Shown one piece after another: positions 1 through 11,847 of a DNA stretch of 64,000 bases (the stretch's first letter is position 1; every line of letters starts with the position of its first letter). Origin of the DNA: Riptortus pedestris (taxonomy: Eukaryota; Arthropoda; Insecta; Hemiptera; Alydidae). The notes under the pieces were generated by a model. It was not told where the DNA came from and did not search any database. It saw only the letters and a program-made list of their open reading frames with translations. The translations under genes were made by a program, and so were the position numbers. The DNA lies in NCBI GenBank assembly GCA_019009955.1, contig CM032228.1, forward strand, positions 98,398,501-98,462,500. Direction: 5' to 3'.

Positions 1-502
1 TTAATCGTTTTATGTAAAAAGGAAGATCAAGTTCGTTAACAGCTGAAATCGGACCAGTGGGAGGGGGGGTTTAGAGGGGGGATTTTCAAAAATTCGAAAT
101 ATCTCCGTTATTATGCATCGGATCGAAAAATTGTATAAAACTAATCTTATTGCAAATTAAATTTACTATAAATATTGTTATATGCATTTATTCTCTATCT
201 TGAATATTAACCGAGATATTTGCATTTGTAATCTGCGTGTGAGCACTAGTAGGCTAAGTTCGGACTTTCCGCCGAGAGCTCTAGCGGCCATTTCCATAAC
301 TACTCGTCCCTCGTGAATAGGTTTAGAGGTTAGGTTAACTGTTTTTTGGGGCTAGAAACTTCTGGGTTATTACGCCCTAAATAATGTTTTAGGTTTAGAG
401 GTTTCTTACTATTACAGTTGTTATTAGGCAGATTTCTCTATTGTAAAACTTCACGTGGGAAATCTGCTTAGTTTACGCAGCCCCTGCGTGACGGACTTTT
501 TG
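1..502 (+). mobile_element. HINE-like element, right two thirds, with captured LINE fragment
   Basis: Cut by the window edge; the left end and TA tract lie outside. Starts in the conserved internal part (TTAATCGTTTTATG, then the G-tract at 56-82). The normal right-middle block is replaced from about 232 by a segment matching, in reverse, the end of the LINE fragment at 11460-11575. The right end is complete: GGGAAATCTGCT near 458, the CGCAG/CTGCG hairpin at 476-488, then GACGGACTTTTT. Non-coding. The family assignment rests on more than 20 copies in this window; the Helentron-type interpretation is inference. Confidence 0.72.
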
Positions 503-1940
503 TTTTTAATTTTAGTGTTGCCTTATAGACCCCCACTCCTGCCATAAATAGGCCTGTCAGGCTGGAACTGGTCACTAACACTCCGGGGGGACAATAGGCC
601 CCTAGGTTCCTAGTTCTCTTAGAGATAACAGGTGTTGTACATTGGGTTGATCTCTCACTACCTAAAACCTCTGATCACCAATCCCTCGAGTATCGATCTA
701 AGAAGGTCTATAATACCATATATATATATTTATAAACACATATTCTTTCCTTATTCAAAGGTTTCAAATAAATTCTGCCTTATACCAATATACTTTGAGA
801 AATAATGCCCAAGACTACAGTAATCGTTTGAAAATCAATTCCTAATAAAAAAAATTTGAAGGTAATGAATCCACGTTTATATCTATACTGAAAGTAAGTG
901 CACGACACATTTAATGTAATAATTACGGACAAATGCGTTTTTTAGGTAGTGTCATCACTGGATCTTCAGAGATACCCTGTAAAGGTACGTAGTTCTCAGA
1001 CCGAGAATAAATGTATTATCAGCTTCAATTAATGGATAATCATCTTCAGTCTATTGGAAGAGCCATGCTAGGATGCCATAGTCGAGAGAGCTACTTTGCA
1101 ATATCGCTCGCAATGTTGGTAATATAGACAAGGCGCTTTAAAATCGAGTTAGGAGGACTAATTAACTGCTCTATCAAATATGCATGACGCGTATCGCGAA
1201 GCTGATTAGCCAAGCTAAGCTTTTTTCAGAACGGCCTTTCTCCAGGGAGCATCTTTATGGCTGTGAAAATTTAATCTAGAACCACGCCCATGCCAGCACA
1301 CTAAAATGGAGCAAAGATAAAGTTCTATAGTGAGACGTACTAGACGCACATGCGTGACGAGCCCCTAATATGAAAAATGTTACAATAAATGTGTTCTTTA
1401 GCACAAAAAAAGGTTTAGAATGTTTAATCAGTATGTGTCTCTTTATTATTCGTCTCATGACTGCCCAAAATCAAAAGCCTATCTAGTGAATCTACAAAAC
1501 ATATGTTTTTACAACTAACCTATATCTTACAATTCCAAAGAGATATAAATATAACAATCTATCATTATAATATTCACTCCCTTACAAAATGCTTGAATAG
1601 GTTTTGGCCCACTAGAGTAAACAATCAAGTGTCTACCTCAGGATACCGGTTGTTTGCTACTGTTTATCATATCCAGTTACAAATCAAATCTGTTTACATT
1701 TCAATTACAAAATAATGTATGTGACTCTGTTATTACAAGAATTTCCCATATGTTCTAATAATCTACTTCAAAAACATAATTTTAGAAACTTCTTCTTCAT
1801 TCAGAAATCTAATGCTGGCGCCACTATCTCCAGAACTCGATATTTTTTTTATCAAATACAAACTCTATAATGTTTACGGTTTTGTTACATACATATGTAT
1901 TATATTCGTATTAATATTATTATTACATCATATTTTTGTT

Positions 1941-1942
<2 letters not shown>
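503..1942. other. No gene seen
   Basis: AT-rich sequence without a convincing coding stretch; the 60-70 codon open frames here show no recognisable motif. No clear repeat membership seen. Confidence 0.5.

Positions 1943-1989
<47 letters not shown>
1943..1989. repeat. (TA)n microsatellite
   Basis: About 23 TA units, uninterrupted. Not flanked by the sequences that flank the TA tract inside the HINE-like family, so it looks independent. Confidence 0.95.
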
Positions 1990-1991
<2 letters not shown>

Positions 1992-2169
1992 TATACCAAA
2001 CCAAATTATCACACTTGGTTTATTGAATATTCCTTAACTTTAAATGATTATTTAACTCTAAAATGTCCATCTCACAGGGGGTGTATCAGCTAAGCGTTTT
2101 ACAAAGTTCTGGAATGTCTCTCAGATGGTGTTAAATTCACGGATGATTCTATTATCTGTTTTACAATGA

Positions 2170-2402
2170 ATTAAATTAAATTATTTATTAACGTCCACTT
2201 TTTTGCAACTAAGGCTAATTGGGACGGGTTATCTATAGGTTACCATCCTTTTCTAGCCAGGGTGGGACTGAGGATTTTATTTAATGAATTCCGTCACTAA
2301 ATAAATTCCCATTGCCCAGGCGGGAATCGAACTCGCCACTCTAAGTTTACCATGTGAAATTAAAGTCAACGCTTTAACTCACATGGCTAACCTGAGCTCC
2401 CT
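2170..2402 (-). mobile_element. tRNA-derived SINE, complete copy
   Basis: Read on the minus strand it begins with a tRNA-like head: A box TTAGCCATGTGAGTT and B box GAGTTCGATTCCCGCC, which are Pol III internal promoter elements. A body of about 130 bp follows, with a 3' tail ending GTGGACGTTAATAAATAATTTAATT. At least eight other full or partial copies lie in this window. SINEs of this kind are moved by a partner LINE. This copy supplies the empty-site sequence (CCTTTTCTAGCC) that defines the HINE insertion at 26429-27859. Confidence 0.85.
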
Positions 2403-2489
2403 CAAAGCAATGAAGAATCACTCAAGTAAATGTACTAAGAATTAATAGGGGACATTTTAATTTAATTTTAAAATTTTTTATTTCCAACA

Positions 2490-2612
2490 AGGTTGGATTT
2501 TTCAATCCGAATTATAGTAATGGAGATATTCCCCCACGAAACACCCCCCTCATTCAAAAATCGCGCCATGAGTACAACTTTAATTACTCTTAAGGGAAAA
2601 TTTTGTAATAAT
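2490..2612 (-). mobile_element. HINE-like element, internally deleted fragment
   Basis: Minus-strand match joining the middle of the family (the ATCCGAATTATAGTAATGGAG region) directly to its left end (CGCGCCATGAGTACAAC, then CTTAAGGGAAAATTT). The TA tract and about 200 bp are missing. Confidence 0.6.
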
Positions 2613-3360
2613 CAAACCTGTGTTTAAGTGAATGTCCCGCCTTTTAAACAGTGTTCAAGGATTATAAAAACTCTAAGATTTTAGATAAAGTATACACCTG
2701 GTGGCACACCTTTGTATGAACTAACCGTATTTGCATAATGAATAAAATGAAAAAACTTATTATAATGTACCGTCGTAGTGTGTTGTAATTAGTACTTTTG
2801 GATGTTAATTCTTGCAAAGCAGGTAAGAAGCTTGTAATATCTGATTCTAGTTCATTATATTCTCGCTTATGACTCTAGGTCGGGGTAATCAAAACAGTGA
2901 TTGGCATCTAACAACGCTCCATGGAATCAATTTAATCATAGGAAAACTAGAATTTCCCCCAATATGCCAATTTTTCCCCTCTATTTTTATGTTGGTTTAT
3001 AGGCCCCTAAAGGGTCTTAATCATACATAACCATGCACAGCCAGGTGTATTCGATGATCCGCAAGCAATGTCGGTCACTACCCATAGATTAAAGAAAAGG
3101 AACAAAGAAGTTATTAATCACTTTTATGAGATCATACAGAGTCTGGAGACTGTGTAGGTTAAACATTTGGCTATGAGTGAAAGCCTTCATTCAAAACCAA
3201 AAGTTCATCATAATAACATTTCTCTTAAATGACACATGTTACTCGTTTAATGGATGTTACAGAATACTATGATCAACATTCTCCAAAGTTTATAACATTA
3301 TTGAGGCCCACAAACCTAGAAATTAAAATCTTTACTTTTATAACCGATATAGACAATGTA
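2613..3360. other. No gene seen
   Basis: Nothing recognised. The plus-strand open frame that enters the next element from 3229 has no motif before 3519. Confidence 0.45.
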
Positions 3361-3899
3361 CAGGGTGTTTCAAAAAGAATATACGTATTACAAAGAATTG
3401 TTGTCCAAACTACCGATTGCTGTGCCTCGGCTCGTCTATTGGATAAACGAATAGATAGTCTAGTTTATATTATAGCCACTAGATGTCAGTTGTCTTCTGA
3501 TTTGCTTGGTAACCGTCATATGTTGAAAATGGCTCCTCCACAGCAGAAATCATTTTGTGTTCTTGTGTTTGGAAAGTACAATTCCGTGACCACTGTGCAA
3601 AGACGTTTAAGGTTGAGGTACCAAATTGATCCTCAGAATGAGAGGAATATTCGCAGATGGAATCGACAGGATATGTATGGAAAAGAAAGATTCCTGGCCG
3701 CCCTCGGGTTTTAAGGAAATACTGCATCAATTCAAACATGTGATGGTTTCCAAGAAAATCAAAATACAACTGACATCTAGTAGCTATAATATAAACTAGT
3801 CTATGTATATGTTTCTCCAATAGCCGAGCCAAGGCGTGGCGACCGATAGTTTGGACAAAATAATACTTTGTGATGCGTATATTCTTTTTGAAAAAACTG
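3361..3899 (+). mobile_element. DNA transposon with long terminal inverted repeats and DUF4817 fragment
   Basis: Left end CAGGGTGTTTCAAAAAGAAT and the reverse complement of the right end (CAGTTTTTTCAAAAAGAATA) agree. The inverted match continues for about 150-170 bp (3361-3530 against 3735-3899), including the shared stretch TAGTTTATATTATAGC. TA flanks both outer ends (3359-3360 and 3900-3901), as expected for the TA target duplication of IS630/Tc1/mariner-type elements. Between the arms lies a broken DUF4817 helix-turn-helix fragment. At 539 bp it is a non-autonomous, MITE-like derivative of a larger transposon. Confidence 0.75.
3519..3714 (+). pseudogene. DUF4817 helix-turn-helix fragment of a transposon protein
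   Basis: Reads ...QQKSFCVLVFGKYNSVTTVQ, then RNIRRWNRQ. This is the pattern of the DUF4817 N-terminal helix-turn-helix found in many arthropod transposon proteins, where the family shows K-FCVLEFAKT-S-VTVQR-FR and -IRRW--QF. The domain probably binds the transposon ends. The fragment loses similarity after about 55 residues and stops at 3714, and no DDE catalytic domain follows, because the opposite terminal repeat begins within 20-30 bp. The open frame runs back to 3229 through the left terminal repeat, but that part is unlikely to be protein. Named from memory of the family pattern, without a search. Confidence 0.6.
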
Positions 3900-4315
3900 T
3901 AATTTAAAACTCGTTAAATGAATTTTAGTTACACGAAACGGTTTTCATAAAACACTTTTTTTTTTTTATTAAGCTGAATTTTACGTGGTAAAAATATTAA
4001 TTATTTGTTCTTTTCCTTATTTGAACTAGATGTATGATGTGTATGTTATTTTAAGTTTGCTTTCTGTGTTCTTAAACAGACAAATGACTAGATGAGCTTT
4101 AATTATGTTTTATTCATCTTTTAAGTTTTAAAATAAACTTTCTTTTTTTTTTTTATTTTAGTAAATATCTAATACTCAATTGCCTTACATACTAGTTGGG
4201 CACGTTATAGATATTAAAAATGCATTTTTTAAGTTTAAAAATATTAGTACTTCCTAATTAATGAAATCTCAAAAAACAGAACAGTATGCAGCTTTTAAAA
4301 ATAATTGTTTAAAAC
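3900..4315. other. No gene seen
   Basis: AT-rich with several T runs; nothing recognised. Confidence 0.45.
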
Positions 4316-4796
4316 AACGTACCACAGCCATCATCTCACTGGAGAGAGATAGGACATGTGCTGAAGGGATTAAACAGGATGACCCTGGATGTGACTGCGG
4401 TTCTTGGCTGAGTGGAGATGGGGTGGGGGAGTTGATACGAGTAATCCGACTAAGCGAAGCCTTGGGACTTAGCAGTGCTTCGCCGGCTAGCTGTTGGGAT
4501 AAGTTATAATATCCAAAGACAGTTCTACCATATTCACAAAGTAAGGTAGGAAAGCTGGCTAACAAGACCGCAGTCACGTCATTCAATCGAATCTCTTGAA
4601 TATATGTAAAAGCTGGAACTCAGATACATGATAGCTTCAAACCCACATTCACACAACTCTGCCCAACATGCCGTTACTAACGAGCGCAGCGCATTTGAGT
4701 TACAGCTTCAACAACAATGAGAATTTCAATGTATATGTCTTAATAAATGAAGTAATGTGAAATGTGTGAGTGTGTGTGTAATTTTTTTCATCTCCT
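4316..4796. other. GC-richer unassigned island
   Basis: Base composition differs from its AT-rich surroundings. Short open frames exist on both strands but neither shows a recognisable domain. It ends near AATAAATG (4741-4748) followed by a short TG repeat, which could be the 3' part of an inserted retrosequence. Identity unknown. Confidence 0.3.
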
Positions 4797-4853
4797 AGGT
4801 AAGCTCGGTGTGATTTTGAAAATTGCGTCACGAGTATAACCTCAATAGGAAAT
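4797..4853 (-). mobile_element. HINE-like element, left-end fragment
   Basis: Minus-strand remnant: TCATCTCCTAGGTA, then GCGTCACGAGTATAACCTCA, the family's left 60 bp. Confidence 0.6.
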
Positions 4854-5924
4854 AAACCAGTATCAAGTCTTTCTTCCGAGGCGAGTTCCTAGCCAAGTAT
4901 CCCCACATTTTACCATACCAAAAAATAGACATCTGTAAATCCTTTTTTGGAACTAAGAACTTATAATTCAATTATATTGAAAAACAAATTTAATTAAATC
5001 GTTATTATTCAAATTATAATGAGCTCAAGACGAAATATTGTAAATTATCCTTTAAACTCCTGTGATAAGAATTCCTAATTGTGATACACGGACATTCGCT
5101 TGTATGTAAACTAACAGCTCCAAACCTGCAAGACGTAAAATATAATTCTATTTTGCACAATGTTTAATCAAATATAATATAAATTAAATAAAATTATAAA
5201 TTATCCTTCATATATATAAACAAATTAATATATCTTAAACGTTAAAAAGATATTTAATTTTTGTAATTGGTGTAATTTTTTTAATATTCCCGTTTCATTC
5301 TAGACGTTACGTATTTAACTCTATATGCATCAATCCTTTCTTTTTAAAAGTAAAATATCTAGAACTAGAAAACAGAACAATTTTTAATACTTACATAAAA
5401 AATAAGGAATCACACGTTTTATAGAATACTTTGGTATTTTTGTTATCATATCTCAGTTTTTACGTTCATATATAGTTTGCTTCTCTAGGTACAACGAATA
5501 ATTGATGTACTGCTGCAGAGGCTCCAACATGAAAAGTGAATCGGTTTCTATGCAATCCTTTCTCAATAATTGATATTTCATTGGTCATATAAATCATACT
5601 CACCTAGATAACATCGTTACCTATTGCTGTTAAATTAATTACCATGTAACAATAAATAATTTCCTTTCACCAAAAATAACTCAACATACAACAATCACAG
5701 CTATTTTATGTATTTAATATATTCCCTCCAATGACAGCCAGTATTAAAATATTTTTCTACCCATACGAAATAGTGCAGTAAGCATGGTTTGGGCACTAAT
5801 GTTGGGTAACATATTAAAGAAGCAATGTCCGAAATGACAAACATGCAACAAATCGGACTTTGCCCACGCCACGCACTACCAATCGATGTATTATAACATA
5901 TAATATAAAAATTTAAATTATGTA
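4854..5924. other. No gene seen
   Basis: AT-rich, no repeat copy or coding signal recognised. Confidence 0.45.
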
Positions 5925-6001
5925 TTAACGTCCACGTTATGCAACTAAGGCTAATTAGGACGACTTATCTACAGGTTACCACCCTTTCCTAGCCGAATTC
6001 C
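5925..6001 (-). mobile_element. SINE tail fragment
   Basis: Minus-strand 3' part of the tRNA-SINE seen at 2170-2402 (TATTAACGTCCAC, AACTAAGGCTAATTAGGACG, CAGGTTACCACCCTTTCC); the tRNA head is absent. Confidence 0.75.
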
Positions 6002-6229
6002 GTATAAAAAAAAAAATTAACTTATGAAGAAACAATCAGGTTATTTTATCACGTAACATAGATTTACTGTGACATGTGCAGTAGCTGTACAAACATCCAG
6101 TTTTAATACCTGAGAAGTAAAATGTAAAATGCAATTGGACGAATAGAATTCATAATGATTTCCCGTCAAAATATAAACATCTGTTTAACTAAGCTTTGAA
6201 TAATTCCTTTATTTCGTGAAAGTCCTGTG

Positions 6230-7140
6230 GTATTGTTTTACGCGTGAGGCTTTGACGAATATTGACGAATTTGTTATCGTTCATGAGGTCACAAAAAATT
6301 ATTTTCCCCCCAAAAAATACCGGTTGCATTCATCCTAGCATTTACAGGATAAAAGATGAGGTGGAATATGTGACCGGTCGTAGCGGTTTCAAATAAAAAT
6401 GGCTTCCCGTGTAAATTCATTAAGGTTATTACAAGTAAGCCGTCATTCCTAATCGTAGAAACCCAAAATACAGCGTGTTGAGACCAAGTTCATTCCCTCC
6501 ATAAATATATGTACTAAACTTTCAGAACTACTACACGATAGCAGACCATGCATAGGCACAATAATGACACATTTACACACACATATTTTCACTGAAATTT
6601 AACTGTAAACGTAACAATTAAACTGAATATATGACTTTCTGCTCCTATTATTAGCCTGGAGAAAAGCTAACGGAGTTTTTACAATGACTGTAAATCTCTT
6701 AACAAACTTTAGAATAAGGTTGCTTTACCAATTATTTTACTTTATTTTATTACTTTAAAAAAAATAAAAAGCTAAAATCTACAAATTCATAAATGTAATA
6801 ACGATTTAGGAACGTCAGTATTCTAAACACAATTTGTTCATTACAATGTTTTGATAAAACCAATACTAATGATGATATTGATGAATAGGTGTTTTCACGT
6901 CAAAATAAACCCAGCGTCCTAGTACAAAATTCGGATTTAATATATAATATCTCTAATATTGGGATAGTTGACTTACAAATATAAAATTTCATAGAACTCC
7001 TCCTAGCCGTTTTTGAGTGATTAAGTAACAAACGGGCGGACAGACAGACAAAATATTCAATTTTGATTTCATTGTTCTTAGAATGTTCTGAAACGTGAAA
7101 AAAACTTAACCCCGCCTAATTTAAATAGAAAATCAGACAA
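6230..7140. repeat. Decayed dispersed repeat, related to 13310-14290
   Basis: Shares with the later copy a CGGTTTCAAATAAAAATGG block (6388 against 13340), a GACGAATATTGACGAA motif and a TAGCCGTTTTTGAGTGATT block (7005 against 14190) followed by ACAGACAGACAAA. Such blocks are typical of the non-coding body of insect Helitron-type elements, but no terminal hairpin is seen here. Confidence 0.4.
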
Positions 7141-7334
7141 ACTTTAGAGTTTTTTCTTATATAGTTAATAACGTAATATTTAGTACATCTCCCCTCCATA
7201 AAACTCTTAATTTTTGATTACCATCTTTAGCAAGTCTCATGATCGCAATTATTTATTACAGTAAATACTAGCTCAACAATGTCACTGGTTTCTTATAGTA
7301 TGTGGATAAACATATTTTTTTCTTTTCCTACAAG
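7141..7334. other. No gene seen
   Basis: AT-rich sequence between a decayed repeat and a weak exon candidate. Confidence 0.4.
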
Positions 7335-7413
7335 AGAATGGACGACGATCGGCGGAATTGTTTCCACTTTAGACGAGAAGGAAAAGGGAGTAGATGAAGG
7401 GCGTTTTTGGAAG
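7335..7413 (+). other. Weak candidate exon
   Basis: A pyrimidine-rich tract ending TTCCTACAAG is followed by 79 bases of balanced composition, then a fair splice donor (GAAG, then GTGAAC). The frame is open on both sides, from 7279 to 7485. No domain recognised; it may be chance. Confidence 0.13.
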
Positions 7414-7485
7414 GTGAACTTTGGAGGGAGGGTGTTTTGTCGATGGTTTGGCGAAGGAAAAGGCAAATTATTGGTTTGTGAGTAA

Positions 7486-7967
7486 TTCCCTATTGTTGGC
7501 GAAAGAACAGAAAATTCCATTCTAAAGCTGTGTGTTTCCCGGACACAACCGAGAGATTGTACTTTCGAATTCGGTCTTTTCCAGACGGAGAGAGATGCTT
7601 ATTCGAGTTGGGGGCAGTGCCATTTGCGGAATTTGTTAGTATTTGTTGTATCTCGCCGGAGTGAGAGGTATCTGAAAGTTAGATACTTTTCAAAGCAAAG
7701 AGCAAATTATCGTTATACGACTTACGTAATTTACATTTTATGTAATTTCATCACTTTTTATCTTGCGAAAAAAGTGAAAATGACCGTCAGATCTAGAGTT
7801 TCTGTGAACCATATATGTTCTGATGAACCATATATGATAAAAATGTTAGAAGAATAGGAATAATTCCCTTAATATTAAATTAATATACTTTAGAACAATG
7901 GTTGTTCTAAATTAAATGCCCAACAAAGTTGGTTTTGGTCAACTCACAATAAAGAAGATATTTTTTA
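7486..7967. other. No gene recognised
   Basis: An open frame at 7624-7857 is present but shows no family pattern. Confidence 0.4.
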
Positions 7968-8236
7968 ATATTTGTTCTTTCACACCTCTAAGCCTCCCCC
8001 GCTTTTTGTCTGATTTCAGCCATTAACGAACTTGATTTTTAGTTGTACATTAAACGTTTAAATATTGAGTTTGGTAAAGATTTTACAGAAAATACGACCG
8101 CTAGAGGGGTAACAGGCACACACATTTGAACTGACCTCATTTTCGTAATCTCCTTAGTAGGAGCGATCGATACTTAAAATACTTGGAAACGTTTTTCGAA
8201 ATGTCTTCATGAGTACAGTATTAATATATGATTTCC
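7968..8236 (-). mobile_element. HINE-like element, left half
   Basis: Minus strand: GATTTCAGCCATTAACGAAC, TTAAATATTGAGTTTGGTAA, GCGACCGCTAGAG variant with GGGGTAACA, then AACTGACCTCATTTTCGTAA and the left end to TGATTTCCC. The TA tract is reduced to a short CA run (8114-8124). Confidence 0.7.
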
Positions 8237-9079
8237 CTTGAGCGACATCGACTGAAAGTTCTCCTTGCTTTTACTCAGTTTTTGTTAGGTTCAGTTGTGG
8301 TTAATGCAAACTATTTCATCGTCAATGGACGACGAACGTTTGTGCGTCTAACTATTTTAATTAAATGAGTATATTTGATTTAATTGGTGCAGACCGTTCT
8401 CTAGCTAATCTTTGGTATGTTAACGATCGTAGTATGCCCTAGATAAATTCCTTTATATTTTATTTTTTTTGGTTTAATAATTTGCATCAGTGCCTCATTC
8501 ATGTCATATTAATTATCAAGCGTGCCTCTTCCAAAGGTAAATTACTCAATAAATTTGTAAATGCAAAAATGAAATAAAATAAATTATTTTCCCTTTAAGG
8601 TATGGTGTATTCTAGACGTAGAGTTATTTATTCTTTGCCTTAAGTGAAGGATGGGCGGAGACTTATATTGCTGATAGAGCCGTCACAGTTCATAGTGACT
8701 CCGGGAGCTCCGAAATAATCTCTCTAGAGAACACTTTTCCCTTCTTACAACCCCAAGGCTGCATGTCTTTACTTCCATTTAAACGACAAACCAACCTCTC
8801 GCCCTTATAATTTGACTGAAATTAAATAAATATATACATATATTGCACTATTTTAGTAAACTTCTTTCCTTTCTCAGTTAAAATAAATATTTTATATATA
8901 CTTATATGAGTTTTTTACGAAACTGTCTAACGGTTTATTGTACATTGCCAAAATAAGAACAACAAACAAGAATTGAAATTTAAAAAAAAAAGTAATCGTT
9001 TATACATTTTTGAAAATTTAATTAAAAATTATATATGAAAATGTATTGTAAAAAAATGTAAATCTTTATCCGTGTTTGG
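8237..9079. other. No gene seen
   Basis: Nothing recognised; 8640-8800 is somewhat GC-richer without an open frame of note. Confidence 0.45.
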
Positions 9080-9263
9080 GAGTTCAGGTTAGCTTTGTGT
9101 GTTAAGATTTTGTTCTCCATAGCTCTTGGCAAACCTAGAGTTGTAAGTTCGATTCTCAGTTGGGCAATAGGAATTTAGTTAGTGACGAACTATTAAATAA
9201 AACCGTTAGTCCCCGCATTGGCAGAAAAGGGTGGCAACCTGTAGGCATGTGTACCAATAACGT
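9080..9263 (+). mobile_element. tRNA-derived SINE copy
   Basis: A box TTAGCTTTGTGTGTT and B box AAGTTCGATTCTCAG, then the body with GGGCAATAGGAATTTAGTTA and AAAAGGGTGGCAACC. More diverged than the copy at 2170-2402. Confidence 0.75.
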
Positions 9264-9399
9264 AACTTTTATTCTTTTTTTGAGGTTCTGGGTGGTGAAG
9301 GGAGCAGATCACAGGTAAGAACCAATATGTTTTTGTGATGAAACGAGGCTACATACGTTGGTTCGTACTTATAATTCTTCATCTTTCACATTAATCAGG

Positions 9400-9478
9400 G
9401 AAGGTTATCTTCAGGTAATAAACCATCTCTATCCAGAGTGGGGTTGTGAATTTGATTTATTCGGTAGTTCATTAAATT
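9400..9478 (-). mobile_element. SINE body fragment
   Basis: Minus-strand piece of the SINE body: TTATCTTCAGGTAATAAACC, CCAGAGTGGGGTTGTGAATT, GTAGTTCATTAAAT. Confidence 0.55.
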
Positions 9479-9984
9479 ATTGTGAAAAATACGACCTATC
9501 TAAATTCACATAACGATCTGATGGTGGAAGGTTTAAAAAATAAGAAAACCTCAAATGATTATTAAAATCATTTTCATTTCTCTACTAGTTTCTCGTCCAA
9601 ATGACTCCTCATCAGGAGAAAAAATAATACTAAGTGGAGGTAACTATACAAACGGCTACATCGTTACACAGGCTTACAAACTATGGTGGGTCGCGTCAGA
9701 TGATTTAGATCGATATGTCACGAAATAAAAACATTGATTATCTCTAATGAATTTATTCATAATTACTATTTACTAAAGAGAAATTTATACTTGAACAATC
9801 GTTACTTCAGATTTTCTAATAAATTAAAAAATACATACTACACATGTTTAATCTGTTTTCTTATTAATCACTTTTTTTTTCTATTTTGTATAGAAAAAAT
9901 AAAAGAATGCTTCAGTAAGCTATTTAAAAGATTGTTAAATAAACGCCTGCTTTGGTTTCTTGACTCATCAGGTTCTCTATCAAA
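9479..9984. other. No gene recognised
   Basis: An open frame from 9734 runs into the LINE fragment but shows no pattern before about 9985. Confidence 0.4.
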
Positions 9985-11455
9985 GGTCCTATGTGGCTTT
10001 AGGTAAAATCACTCGACAGTTGGCCGTATTATCATACTAGAAAACGCTATTATAAATGCCTTTGCAAACAAGAAATAAGTCCTAGCCGACTCATGCGACA
10101 TAAGAAATGCTTTGGGCACAGTTTTTCAGACTGTAATGTTATCTCGGCTCTCTGAATTGGATGTTAGAGGTAATGCTCTCCTCCAATTTATTCGAGGATT
10201 TCTTTCCAACAGAAGAAACAATAGTAAAAAGAAATAACACTTGTACTTCAGAAATATTTAACCAGGAAATGGGTTTTCCTGAAAGGAGACTACTAGGCAC
10301 AACTCTGATTATTACTGCGATGGATACGGTAAAGGAATACATTCCATCAGATATCCAGTACTGTCTATATGTTGACGATCTACTAATATATTACACCACA
10401 ACCTCTACAATATCTGGCCTAGAAATAACTCAAGAGACAATTAATCTCTCTTGAAAAATATAGTGGCAAAGTTGGATTGACATTCTCATTAGCAAAAACT
10501 CAAACCACGCTATTTATCCGGATACGAAAAGGTATACACTACCACTTATATTTGAACAATGGGCCCATAAAATAATTTACATTCAATGAAATTCTTTGGC
10601 ACGGCCTTTGACAAACACCTTACATGGGTACCCCATTTGAAGGAACTTGTCATTAAATGTAGAGAATCCTTATCTTTTTTAAGTAATACTAAATGGCGTG
10701 CTGCCAGGAAAGTAATGTTAAACTTCTAGCGATGCTACACAGATCTCTTTTAGATTATGGAAGTAAGGCATACTCGTCCGCCAAGCCCAATACACTCAAA
10801 ATACTTCACACAATACAAAATGCAGGCATTCGATTAGCAAAAGGCGCCTTTTGGTTCAGCACTATTGAATGCATTCTTGTTGAAGCCGGGGAACCAGCTT
10901 TACAGATCAGAAGACTGCAGTACAATAACAGAATCAAAGTGTTTGCAGAGGGATACTGCGAGTATAAAATTTTGCAAAACCTATTCATTACACTATACGG
11001 AAATAGACTTTCACATATCCATCCTTTCGCTATCAGATATAATGAAAGTGGTGGCTTATTTGGTATCCAAATCAAGAATATATTCCCACTAAGGTTACTT
11101 AAAACCCCTAATGGATCCAAAAACGATGACAAAGTCTGGTCGGCAACAATCACTTAAAGAGAAGTGTTTTCAGAAAAGATACCATCTCTTTATGAGCTGA
11201 ACTCGCATGGTTGGCACTTAAAAACATGACCCCTACATCATCACAGCCCAAATACACACTAATTTATTCCGATTCACTAAGTTCATTATTAACTCTCCGA
11301 GACATTTGCACTACTCACCCAATAGCACTAAATATAACAGAAGAAATGTATATACAACGAACATACCAAAATACAATTACCCTTTATTGTTTGCCAGGAA
11401 CGAGGACCTTGGACGAGTGCGACAACTGACCACCAGACTGAGACGTATACGACAC
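9985..11455 (+). pseudogene. Non-LTR retrotransposon ORF2 fragment: reverse transcriptase to RNase H
   Basis: Decayed coding sequence spread over several frames. In order: RT palm pieces (ISALSELDVRG-like text; IFNQEMGF with the expected PQG-S site decayed), catalytic YVDD with DDLLIYY at 10368-10388, then AGLTFS/LAKTQT-type thumb text, KFFG-AFDKHLTWVPHL, KWRAARK, LLDYGSKAYSSAKPN (10747-10790), AGIRLAKGAF, VEAGEPALQIRR. An RNase H region follows (IYSDSLSSLLTLRD near 11255-11300, then ITLYCLPG near 11380-11400). This is the layout of Jockey/CR1-group ORF2 with a C-terminal RNase H. The endonuclease half is missing. At least six frameshifts or stops; not functional. The 3' side joins the reverse-oriented HINE-like copy at about 11456. 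Confidence 0.82.
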
Positions 11456-11847
11456 CGAGCTTAGACAACCTCTAAACCTATTCACGAGGGACGAATAGTT
11501 ATGGAAATGGCCGCCAGAGCTCTCGGCGGAAAGTCCGAACATAGCAGACTCCTGCCGACCACACGCAGAATACAAATGCAAATATCTCGGTTATTATTCA
11601 AGATACAGAATAAATGTATAGAACAATATTTATAGTAAATTTAATTTGCAATAAGATTTATTCTATATAATTTTTCGATCCGACCCATAATAACGGAGAT
11701 ATTTTGAATTTTCAAAAATCCCCCATCTAAACCCCCCCCCCTCCCACTGGTCCGATTTCAGCCATTAACGAACTTGATCTTCCTTTTTACATAAAACGAT
11801 TCCGAGTTCGGTAACGATCAAACAAAAATTGCGACCGCTAGAGCGTT

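Noticed and set aside
9080..9160. Functional tRNA gene
   Set aside because: A and B boxes are present but the sequence continues into a SINE body and the clover arms do not pair.
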